Part shown: piece by piece, positions 1-5,480 of the stretch
How positions within the stretch are numbered: position 1 is the stretch's first letter
How the letters are laid out: every line of letters begins with the position of its first letter
Assembly: GCA_003455605.1 (NCBI GenBank)
Contig: DMQR01000040.1
Coordinates: forward strand, 1-5,480
Length of the DNA stretch: 5,480 bases
Direction of reading: 5' to 3'
Source of the DNA: Cryomorphaceae bacterium
GTDB taxonomy: Bacteria > Bacteroidota > Bacteroidia > Flavobacteriales > Schleiferiaceae
The notes under the pieces: generated by a model
The model's input: the letters and a program-made list of their open reading frames with translations, nothing else
Databases searched by the model: none
Told to the model about the DNA's origin: nothing
Made by a program: the position numbers and the translations under genes

Positions 1-282
1 TTAAGTAGCGTCTTTTTGATTTCTTACGTGATTTACCACATGACGCATGAGAGCGCTCGATTTGGAGGTGAAGGTGCCATTCGCACAGTGTATTTTATTG
101 TCTTGATCTCGCACATTATTCTGAGTGTACCTGTAATTCCATTGGCATTACTCAGCATCTACCGTGGATGGACAAATAACATTGACCGCCACAAGAAAGT
201 GGTAAAATTCGCTTACCCGGTGTGGTTGTATGTTGCTTCAACGGGTGTCATGGTGTATCTATTCATGCAACCTTACTATTGA
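1..282 (+). CDS. DUF420 family membrane protein (CtaM/YozB-like), 5' end outside window
   Basis: The reading frame is open from the first base and ends with TGA at 280-282, giving the last 93 residues of a multi-pass inner-membrane protein; the start lies to the left. Hydrophobic segments lie at about residues 1-12, 29-53 and 71-90 of the visible part. Histidines stand at membrane edges (YHMTH at 12-16, SHI at 37-39, RHKK at 63-66), the pattern I associate with DUF420, where they are candidate metal or haem ligands. The tail ending QPYY after a last hydrophobic helix also fits. In Firmicutes, the family member CtaM is required for aa3-type oxidase function, and in Bacteroidota the gene commonly follows SCO1 and cytochrome oxidase subunit genes. 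A role in oxidase maturation is therefore inferred from family and context. Its stop overlaps the next start by one base (TGATG), indicating translational coupling. Confidence 0.85.
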   Translation, partial: LSSVFLISYVIYHMTHESARFGGEGAIRTVYFIVLISHIILSVPVIPLALLSIYRGWTNNIDRHKKVVKFAYPVWLYVASTGVMVYLFMQPYY

Positions 283-497
283 TGCGTAAATTATTCCTAT
301 TCCTACTTTTCCTTCTCGCCATCCCATTTGTGTCGGATGCACAGTGCAGTATGTGTAAAGCAGTTGCTGAATCTGCGAATGATGGTGGTTTTGGAGCTGG
401 ATTGAACTATGGAATCTTGTATTTGATGTTGTTTCCATATTTGATTATTAGCGGTATTGCGTACCGTTTATACCGCGCGAAAAAAGCCGCGAAATAG
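282..497 (+). CDS. Small secreted or single-pass membrane protein with CxxC motif, probably cytochrome oxidase-associated
   Basis: This 71-residue protein has no named function. I chose the ATG at 282 because it overlaps the upstream TGA (TGATG) and begins a textbook signal sequence: MRK, a Leu/Phe-rich core, then a probable signal peptidase I site after SDA at residue 20. An upstream in-frame start at 222 would add residues that antisense nothing useful and bury the signal peptide inside the preceding gene. The mature protein starts with QCSMC (Cys22 and Cys25), has a short Gly-rich linker, a transmembrane segment at about residues 43-62, and a Lys/Arg-rich tail. By the positive-inside rule, the cysteines face the periplasm. 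Gln before Cys22 argues against a lipobox. Coupling to DUF420 suggests a helper in oxidase assembly, perhaps copper or haem handling or thiol exchange; that is inference. Confidence 0.8.
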   Translation: MRKLFLFLLFLLAIPFVSDAQCSMCKAVAESANDGGFGAGLNYGILYLMLFPYLIISGIAYRLYRAKKAAK

Positions 498-501
498 GTC
501 G

Positions 502-509
502 TATCTTCG
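502..509 (+). promoter_or_regulatory. Possible Bacteroidota-type -7 promoter box for the tolC-adaptor-tsaB run
   Basis: TATCTTCG matches the Bacteroidota -7 consensus TAnnTTTG with one mismatch (C for T at the seventh position). It lies 20 bases before the tolC-type start, in the 31-base gap after the small CxxC gene, which would leave a leader of roughly a dozen bases. I see no clear TTG-type -33 element at the expected spacing, so the call is tentative; read-through from upstream is the alternative. Confidence 0.3.
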
Positions 510-528
510 GGAAACCGCCAACCCTTAG

Positions 529-1962
529 ATGATGAAAAATTTCCTGTCTTTCTTTTTGCTAATTGGTGCTATTCAAATGAATGCTCAAGAAACTTGGTCA
601 CTAAGTGCCTGTATTGAGCATGCGGAGGCCAATAATTTGGACATTCAAAGAGGAAAGAACAACATGCTGCTCGCTGAGATCAATGAAGATCAAAGTAAGT
701 TAGCTTTTTTACCTACACTAAATCTAAACGGCGGTTATTATTGGAATTTTGGTTTGACTATTGATCCTATTACGAACACCCGTCAGCCGGGTTCACGTCA
801 AACATTGGGTTCAACGGCATCGAGTAATTGGACCCTATTTAATGGAGGGAGAAATTTGTATCAACTCCAGCAAGCACGCATGAACGCCATGGCAGCGATG
901 TACCAGCAAATGGAATTGGCCAATAATGTGTACTTAAATATTGCCTCTTCTTACCTACAGATTTTGGTGAACCAGCAGCTGCTAGAGGTGGCGGAAGGTC
1001 AACTTAAAGCATCGGCTCAAAGTTTGAAGCGTGCGGAAATTCTTTTTGAAAATGGGGCCATTTCAAAGGATAACTATTTGCAAAGTCTTGCCCAAGTAAG
1101 AACGGATGAAGGCAACAAAATTAGTGCGGAAAATGCTTTGCTATTGAGCAAGCTGATGTTGTACCAGATGTTACAATTGGATACACCATTTGAAGAATTC
1201 AATATCCTCGTTCCTGAAGTAGATCTTACCGCTGCGGCCATGTCTGGATACCATCGCGAAGATCTCTTGGAAAGCGCAGTGGAGAAACAGCCCTCTGTTC
1301 AAATGGCTACTTCCAATTTGAGTAGTGCCAACTATGGTGTTAAACTCGCCCAAACCGGGCGTATTCCTTCGGTAGCGTTTTCGGCTCAGCTGAATTCCAA
1401 CTACGTACAAGGTTTGCCCTATTTCACGGAGTATTACACATTGACGACCTACACTTTGGTTGAAAATCCATTGACGGGGTCCATTGATCAGGTTGCGCAA
1501 GAAATGAATGTTCCGAACCCAAACAGTCAAACGGCCTATACATTGGCAAATCAGCTTATAGACAACCGCAACCAATTCCTCGGGGTTGGTGTCCAAATTC
1601 CATTATTTAATGGCGGGCAAGCGCACAGTGCAGTGCAGCGGGCAAAAATACAGTTAGATAATGCACTTATAGATAAAGCTCAAGCCGAACTCAACGTGAG
1701 TCAAACTATTGAGCGTGCCTATCTAGATGCTATGGGAGCTCTAGCCATTTATGAAGCATCGAAGATTTCGGCGGAAGCTTCTGAAGAAGCTTTGGAAAAC
1801 GCAGGGGTGAACTTTGAAACCGGTACCATTAGCGCTTTTGATTTTAGCTTGAGTAAAAACCAATTCCTTGCGGCAAAGAGCCGTGAGATTCAATCAAAGT
1901 TTGATTACCTATTCAAGGTAAAAGTCCTTGAATTCTACTTGTTCAATCAAATCACCTTATAA
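529..1962 (+). CDS. TolC family outer membrane efflux channel
   Basis: This 477-residue protein, of normal family length, would form a trimeric outer-membrane barrel with a periplasmic alpha-helical tunnel that exports substrates delivered by a pump and adaptor. It starts with a signal peptide (charged start, FLSFFLLIGAI core, likely cleavage after NAQ at residue 20), followed by the characteristic WSLSACIEHAEANN opening. The two OEP half-repeats are visible. Each ends its barrel hairpin with a matching motif, WTLFNGG at 101-107 and IPLFNGG at 357-363, followed by long helices. Hairpin turns lie near ILFENGAIS (171-179) and NFETGTIS (428-435). The second barrel loop, about residues 292-347, is long and rich in Tyr, Thr and Asn. 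Two adjacent ATG codons (529 and 532) could each be the start. An adaptor gene follows after 12 bases. Substrate cannot be inferred. Confidence 0.93.
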   Translation: MMKNFLSFFLLIGAIQMNAQETWSLSACIEHAEANNLDIQRGKNNMLLAEINEDQSKLAFLPTLNLNGGYYWNFGLTIDPITNTRQPGSRQTLGSTASSNWTLFNGGRNLYQLQQARMNAMAAMYQQMELANNVYLNIASSYLQILVNQQLLEVAEGQLKASAQSLKRAEILFENGAISKDNYLQSLAQVRTDEGNKISAENALLLSKLMLYQMLQLDTPFEEFNILVPEVDLTAAAMSGYHREDLLESAVEKQPSVQMATSNLSSANYGVKLAQTGRIPSVAFSAQLNSNYVQGLPYFTEYYTLTTYTLVENPLTGSIDQVAQEMNVPNPNSQTAYTLANQLIDNRNQFLGVGVQIPLFNGGQAHSAVQRAKIQLDNALIDKAQAELNVSQTIERAYLDAMGALAIYEASKISAEASEEALENAGVNFETGTISAFDFSLSKNQFLAAKSREIQSKFDYLFKVKVLEFYLFNQITL

Positions 1963-1974
1963 TTATTCCAGCTC

Positions 1975-3222
1975 ATGAAAATCAATTATAAAATTTGGGT
2001 TCCTCTTTCGGTCATTTTGATCGCAGGATTGATTCTAGCTAAGAAAAAAGGTTGGATAGGTGGAAACAACAACACCATTGAAGTTGAAATAGGATATGCC
2101 CACAAACGTATGGTCATAGAAACTGTGACAGCCAGCGGAAAGATTCAACCGGAAGTCGAGGTGAAAATGAGCCCAGAGGTTAGCGGCGAAATCACCGAGG
2201 TAAATGTGGTGGAAGGCCAACAAGTAGAGGAGGGGGATGTGCTCGTTCGCATTAATCCTGATATTTATGAAAGCGCTATAACCCGCGCACGTGCGGCTGT
2301 CAATAGCTCGAAATCTGCCTTGGCACAAAGCCGTGCCGCGTTAGTGGAAGCTGAAAAGTTATGGAAGCGCAGCCAGATTCTTTTCGAAAAAGGAGCCATC
2401 TCAGAGCAGGAATTTGATGCGGCACAACGCGCTATCTCTGTATCTGAGTTGCAGGAGGAAGCATCGCGCTACCAGTTGCAGAGTGCTGAAGCTAACTTGG
2501 ACGAAGCATACAAGAATCTAAAACGAACGACCATTATCGCACCTATTACAGGGACGGTAAGCCAATTAGATGTAGAACTAGGCGAACGCGTGGTAGGAAC
2601 AGCTACCATGACAGGTACAGAAATGTTGCGCATTGCCAACCTCAATGCTATGGAGGTATTGGTGGAGGTCAATGAAAACGACATCGTTAAAGTAGCCATG
2701 GGCGATACGACCAACATCGAGATTGACGCATTCTTAGGCGAGACCTTTCGTGGGGTAGTGAGCGAGATTGCAAATAGTGCTAAACTAGCCCTCGGTGCTT
2801 CAGCGGACCAAGTCACGAATTTTGAAGTGAAAATTCGTGTACTTAATGAATCTTACGAAGGCTTGAAAGAGCAATACGGTTCACATCCGTTCCGCCCGGG
2901 AATGACTGCAACGGTGGACATCATCACTAACAAGGTTAAAGATGCCTTGGTTGTACCTATCCAAGCTGTAGGCGTACGTAAGGACACCACGGAAAAAGCC
3001 AGAATGATCGATGAGGCGCTGACAGATGCCAACGAAAAATTCGAAGTGGTATTCTTACCAGAAGGTACTAAGGCTGGTTTGACGGTCGTAAAAAGCGGTA
3101 TCCAAGATGACGAGTACATCATGGTGAGCGGTTTGAAAGATTCGACTGAAATCATCACCGGTCCTTACAGCGCCGTTAGTAAGAATCTGCTCAAGGGCGC
3201 CAGCATCAAAGCGAAAAAATAA
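1975..3222 (+). CDS. HlyD/MacA-type periplasmic adaptor of an efflux pump
   Basis: This 415-residue membrane fusion protein would bridge an inner-membrane pump and a TolC channel. Residues 7-22 form an N-terminal membrane anchor with no lipobox. The split lipoyl (barrel-sandwich) domain lies at about 60-96 (SPEVSGEITEVNVVEGQQVEEGDVL region) and 184-222 (IIAPITGTVSQLDVELGERV region). Between them is a coiled-coil hairpin, about 97-182. Its tip carries the RLS docking motif of such adaptors, Arg132, Leu136 and Ser143 (R-x3-L-x6-S). A beta-barrel domain follows (about 226-320, with FRPGMTATVDI), then a membrane-proximal domain (about 325-400) holding a charged insertion near 335-355. The gene follows the TolC-type gene by 12 bases and precedes tsaB by 4. 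No pump gene is adjacent. The domain layout is closer to MacA-type (ABC) adaptors than to simple HlyD, but the partner type is not determined by this sequence. Confidence 0.93.
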   Translation: MKINYKIWVPLSVILIAGLILAKKKGWIGGNNNTIEVEIGYAHKRMVIETVTASGKIQPEVEVKMSPEVSGEITEVNVVEGQQVEEGDVLVRINPDIYESAITRARAAVNSSKSALAQSRAALVEAEKLWKRSQILFEKGAISEQEFDAAQRAISVSELQEEASRYQLQSAEANLDEAYKNLKRTTIIAPITGTVSQLDVELGERVVGTATMTGTEMLRIANLNAMEVLVEVNENDIVKVAMGDTTNIEIDAFLGETFRGVVSEIANSAKLALGASADQVTNFEVKIRVLNESYEGLKEQYGSHPFRPGMTATVDIITNKVKDALVVPIQAVGVRKDTTEKARMIDEALTDANEKFEVVFLPEGTKAGLTVVKSGIQDDEYIMVSGLKDSTEIITGPYSAVSKNLLKGASIKAKK

Positions 3223-3226
3223 ACGC

Positions 3227-3901
3227 ATGCTCCTCGGCATTGAGACATCGACCAAAAACTGCAGCATCGCTCTATTCAAAGACAGCGTGCAGCTTGGTGC
3301 ACACGATGAACTAGGTGATAGATTCGTGCATGGCGAACGATTGCATGTGATGATTCAGGAACTGCTGCATAAACACGGCGCCATTCCAAAAGATTTATCG
3401 GGAGTTATCATCGGCGAAGGCCCAGGCTCCTATACCGGATTGAGAATAGGAACCAGTACGGCCAAAGGATTGGCTTTTGCGTTGCATATTCCCATGTACG
3501 CCGTTCCTACCCTTGGGTGTTTCGATTTCAGTTCTTTTGAGTCCAATTATTGTATCTCAGTCCTAGATGCCCGACGAGATGAAGTCTTTGCCCAAGTATG
3601 GCAAAACAATTCAGGAGGTTTCGAAGCCAATGGTGATATCGAAGCGGTCATTGTCGATAATGAGTCTTGGAATCATTTGCGAGGGGAATCTGTGACGGTC
3701 ATTGGCGATTGCACGGAAAAAATGACGAAACTCTTATCGCCCTTGCCGGAGCATTGGACCATCGTACCTGCAGCATTCCCGTCGGCAAGTGCCATGCGTG
3801 CCTTCTTGGGGCCAAATCTTCAGCCAGTCGATACTGCTTATTTCGAGCCTTTCTATCTGAAGGACTTTGTCGTGGAAAAATCGAAAAAGGAATACCTGTA
3901 A
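3227..3901 (+). CDS. tsaB: tRNA N6-threonylcarbamoyladenosine (t6A) biosynthesis subunit TsaB
   Basis: This 224-residue cytoplasmic protein is the expected length for TsaB, the ASKHA-fold partner that dimerises with TsaD and, with TsaE, transfers threonylcarbamoyl from the TsaC/Sua5 product to A37 of ANN-decoding tRNAs. Visible hallmarks are GIETST (4-9) at the N-terminal phosphate-binding strand, HGERLH (35-40), the family signature GPGSYTGLRIG (65-75) followed by AKGLA (79-83), DARRDEVFAQ (114-123), and an EPFYLKDF ending (207-214) typical of Bacteroidota members. The canonical metal-binding HxxxH site of TsaD is absent, as expected for TsaB. It starts 4 bases after the adaptor stop, so it is probably co-transcribed and perhaps coupled, although I see no functional link to efflux. 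The gene ends 91 bases from the convergent yyaL-like gene. Confidence 0.95.
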   Translation: MLLGIETSTKNCSIALFKDSVQLGAHDELGDRFVHGERLHVMIQELLHKHGAIPKDLSGVIIGEGPGSYTGLRIGTSTAKGLAFALHIPMYAVPTLGCFDFSSFESNYCISVLDARRDEVFAQVWQNNSGGFEANGDIEAVIVDNESWNHLRGESVTVIGDCTEKMTKLLSPLPEHWTIVPAAFPSASAMRAFLGPNLQPVDTAYFEPFYLKDFVVEKSKKEYL

Positions 3902-3903
3902 TT

Positions 3904-4005
3904 ACCGAGCTTTTTCAAATCCTTCGAAATCTGCTCTGCTAGCGGTGTACTCGCGGGCGATTGGCTGCCCAAGCACCATCCGCACTTGTCCTCTAATCCT
4001 TCCAT
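3904..4005 (-). pseudogene. Possible internally deleted remnant of a DNA-3-methyladenine glycosylase I (tag) gene
   Basis: An ATG at 4005-4003 sits inside the final codons of the yyaL-like gene, overlapping its TAG stop in another frame, as in a translationally coupled operon. The frame reads MEGLED, then KCGWCLG (3987-3967), then after a few residues TPLAEQISKDLKKLG (3948-3904), and runs antisense into tsaB to a TAG at 3855-3853, 50 codons in all. KCGWC resembles the Tag N-terminus, whose first Cys is a zinc ligand. SKDLKK(R)G resembles the conserved stretch before the final FKFVG and zinc-ligand region. If so, most of the enzyme, including the catalytic pocket, and its C-terminus are gone. 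The residue match is seen directly; homology is inferred from memory of the family. Chance resemblance or a real short CxxC peptide remain possible. Confidence 0.42.
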
Positions 4006-5480
4006 AGCGATAATGCTTCCCTGGAGGAGCTGATGGGCCGGTCACAAGCGTTGTTTTGGCACCAATAAAACAGAGTCTTATCGTATTGGAAGCGCCCTTT
4101 GAAAATACTTTCGTCGCGGGTGTGATCGCTCCAGAACAGTTGTGCTAAAGGAGGATAATGCGATCCGGCTAGGGCTTCGGCCGATTCTTTCGCCTGTGGA
4201 CCACAGATCACCATTTCGTGATGGCCAAAAGCTTCATGTAAGGCGAGAGAGAGCCAGTGGGAATAATTGGGCCCAAATCGAAATACCTTTTCGTGGATTC
4301 CATGCAGCGCTTCACTGGCGCACTTTGAATAGTTTGAGGTGCCGGTAATCGCGCCTAGCCTAGCGAAGAAATGTGCGCAAAGGGCATTTGCACTAGGGAT
4401 GACATTGTCCTCCACTTCAAGGTGCTGCTGCCAAGCTGCTTTTACACCCCGACCGTACGGTCTAAAGGCCATGCCGTCCGCAGCTGGAAAAAGGTCTAGA
4501 ATATCTTGGGCTAGGGTAAGGGCACGTTCCAAATATTTTGCATCGGATTGAACGCTAAACATGTCTAGCATGGCCAGCCCTAAGGTGCTATAGTCGTCCA
4601 AATACCCTTCGCCACTGGCCTTGTCGATGTATTGATGGCGCAACCCCTGGTCGGTGTAGGTGAGGGTCCACAATTGTTCTAATAATTGGGCGGCGGAACG
4701 ATCAAATCCCTCATCCGGCAATGCCCAGTGTGCCTGTGCTAATCCACTTACAAGCAGTGAATTCCAGCTTACGATGGCCTTCGGGTCAAGCGCGGGCTTT
4801 GGATGGCTTTCTTCGCGCGCTCCGCTCGCCTTTAGAAGTGTGTCGAACCATTGTGTTTTTAGCCCTTTGAGGTCTTTTATGCTGAGCTCGAATTTGGCGC
4901 AAAACTCCTCGTCGGATAGTGGGCGGTGCAGGATATATTTTCCTTCCCAGGCCGAATGTGGCCCTAGGTCAAAGTACTCTCGGAAGTGCTCTTGCTCCCA
5001 AAGTTTTTCAGTGTCCAATTCCTCTTTACTCCAAGTATAAAATCCACCTTCTTCCCTTGCCGAATCCGGGGTAGGAGAATCTGCATCCAACGCAGCTCCG
5101 AATAACCCGTTCGGCAAGGCCATGTATTTTTGTAGGAAGGACCAAGTTTGGCGTAGGATTTGGGCATAGTGTTCGCTCGGGCGTTGGCGCTGTGCCAAGG
5201 CAAATAGCTGAAGTAATTGGCCGTTGTCGTACAGCATTTTCTCGAAGTGGGGGATCTTCCAAAATCGGTCCGTAGCATACCTTGTAAATCCACCGTGAAC
5301 ACTATCGTACAATCCGCCGTACGATATACGTTCCAGGGTGTGGTGCACATAATCCAACACTGAGGACTGATCAGTCACAATACCGTATTGCAGCAGGTAT
5401 TGATAGTTCGTGGGCATCGGAAATTTCGGCGCCCGATTGTTTCCGCCCCAGTCCGTATCCCAACTCCGCATCCAAGGCAC
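3993..5480 (-). CDS. YyaL/SPATA20 family protein (COG1331), C-terminal (alpha/alpha) barrel part; 5' end outside window
   Basis: The frame is open to the window edge and ends with TAG at 3995-3993, giving the last 495 residues of a protein that is usually about 670-700 long. The missing part should be the N-terminal thioredoxin-like DUF255 domain. The first in-window codon, GTG, is internal rather than a start. Numbered from the edge, family landmarks are GGNNRAPKFP (12-21), the block from GGLYDSVHGGF through HFEKMLYDNGQL (55-89), ALDADS (130-135) and GGFYTW, SWNSLLVSGLAQA (238-250), GYLDDYSTL (292-300), EDNVIPSANALCA (357-369), and CQNNACDRPI (474-483) near the end. The second half has the six-hairpin/N-acylglucosamine 2-epimerase-like fold. 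Family members are often called thioredoxin domain proteins, but their enzymatic role is not established. The gene converges on tsaB and appears intact within the window. Confidence 0.93.
   Translation of the reverse strand: MPWMRSWDTDWGGNNRAPKFPMPTNYQYLLQYGIVTDQSSVLDYVHHTLERISYGGLYDSVHGGFTRYATDRFWKIPHFEKMLYDNGQLLQLFALAQRQRPSEHYAQILRQTWSFLQKYMALPNGLFGAALDADSPTPDSAREEGGFYTWSKEELDTEKLWEQEHFREYFDLGPHSAWEGKYILHRPLSDEEFCAKFELSIKDLKGLKTQWFDTLLKASGAREESHPKPALDPKAIVSWNSLLVSGLAQAHWALPDEGFDRSAAQLLEQLWTLTYTDQGLRHQYIDKASGEGYLDDYSTLGLAMLDMFSVQSDAKYLERALTLAQDILDLFPAADGMAFRPYGRGVKAAWQQHLEVEDNVIPSANALCAHFFARLGAITGTSNYSKCASEALHGIHEKVFRFGPNYSHWLSLALHEAFGHHEMVICGPQAKESAEALAGSHYPPLAQLFWSDHTRDESIFKGRFQYDKTLFYWCQNNACDRPISSSREALSLWKD

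Noticed and set aside
222..281. Upstream in-frame start for the small CxxC gene, giving 91 residues.
   Set aside because: It lies wholly inside the DUF420 coding frame and would put an unrelated segment ahead of a good signal peptide. The overlap start at 282 is much better.
1171..1596. Long minus-strand open frame opposite the TolC-type gene, and similar antisense frames opposite the adaptor at 2035-2328, 2469-2816 and 2853-3158.
   Set aside because: They lie antisense to well-supported genes, show no recognisable domain, and have compositions expected of codon shadows.
3667..3942. Plus-strand frame overlapping the end of tsaB.
   Set aside because: It is out of frame with tsaB, and tsaB keeps its family motifs through EPFYLKDF to its own stop. 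No independent evidence supports this frame.
3902..3992. Possible bidirectional terminator between tsaB and the yyaL-like gene: GGGC-GATTGGCT-GCCC and GAGC...GCTC pairings.
   Set aside because: Stems are only four base pairs with long loops, and neither is followed by a clear T-run in either direction.
3902..4140. A second minus-strand frame past the yyaL-like stop that reads protein-like sequence (GQVRMVLGQPIAREYTASRADFEGFEKAR split over the gap), hinting at a frameshifted C-terminus.
   Set aside because: The yyaL-like frame itself carries the expected CQNNACDRPI ending up to its own stop at 3993, so no frameshift is needed. The other frame has no recognisable family signature and is best explained as a shadow of the coding frame and the gap.
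4142..5040. Several plus-strand frames opposite the yyaL-like gene.
   Set aside because: They are antisense shadows. The minus frame carries continuous COG1331 landmarks throughout.

Overview
The window looks like a chromosomal segment from a member of the Bacteroidota, most likely of the Flavobacteriales. The evidence is protein-level: a DUF420 protein followed by a tiny CxxC membrane protein, TolC and adaptor sequences of Bacteroidota type, starts without clear Shine-Dalgarno sequences, and a TATCTTCG element resembling the TAnnTTTG -7 promoter box of this phylum. I cannot place it to genus. No mobile element, CRISPR array, tRNA or rRNA was seen.

Layout. (1) Positions 1-497: the 3' end of a DUF420 gene (CtaM/YozB-like, linked to cytochrome oxidase biogenesis), joined by a one-base stop/start overlap to a 71-residue secreted or membrane protein with a CSMC motif. 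This is probably the tail of a cytochrome c oxidase assembly operon that begins off the left edge. (2) Positions 529-3901: a plus-strand run of tolC-type outer membrane channel, RND/MacA-type periplasmic adaptor and tsaB, with gaps of 12 and 4 bases, so probably one transcript. No inner-membrane pump is encoded beside the channel and adaptor. (3) Positions 3993-5480: a convergent minus-strand gene of the YyaL/SPATA20 family (COG1331). It lacks its N-terminal thioredoxin-like domain because the window ends there.

The most unexpected signal is in the short convergent gap, 3902-3992. On the minus strand, an ATG inside the last codons of the yyaL-like gene opens a frame that reads a KCGWCLG segment and, a few residues later, TPLAEQISKDLKKLG. 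These resemble the N-terminal and near-C-terminal signatures of DNA-3-methyladenine glycosylase I (Tag), in the right order, with the roughly 150-residue body between them missing. I read this as the scar of a tag gene once translationally coupled to the yyaL-like gene, though two short matches could be chance.

The TolC and adaptor proteins work together across the periplasm. They share a near-identical helical-hairpin tip sequence (RxxxL then GAIS), the site where adaptor and channel hairpins meet. TsaB is a housekeeping tRNA-modification subunit that seems only to share the transcript. Apart from the gap, these are conserved families in a plausible core-genome arrangement. I found no convincing evidence of a novel multi-gene system.
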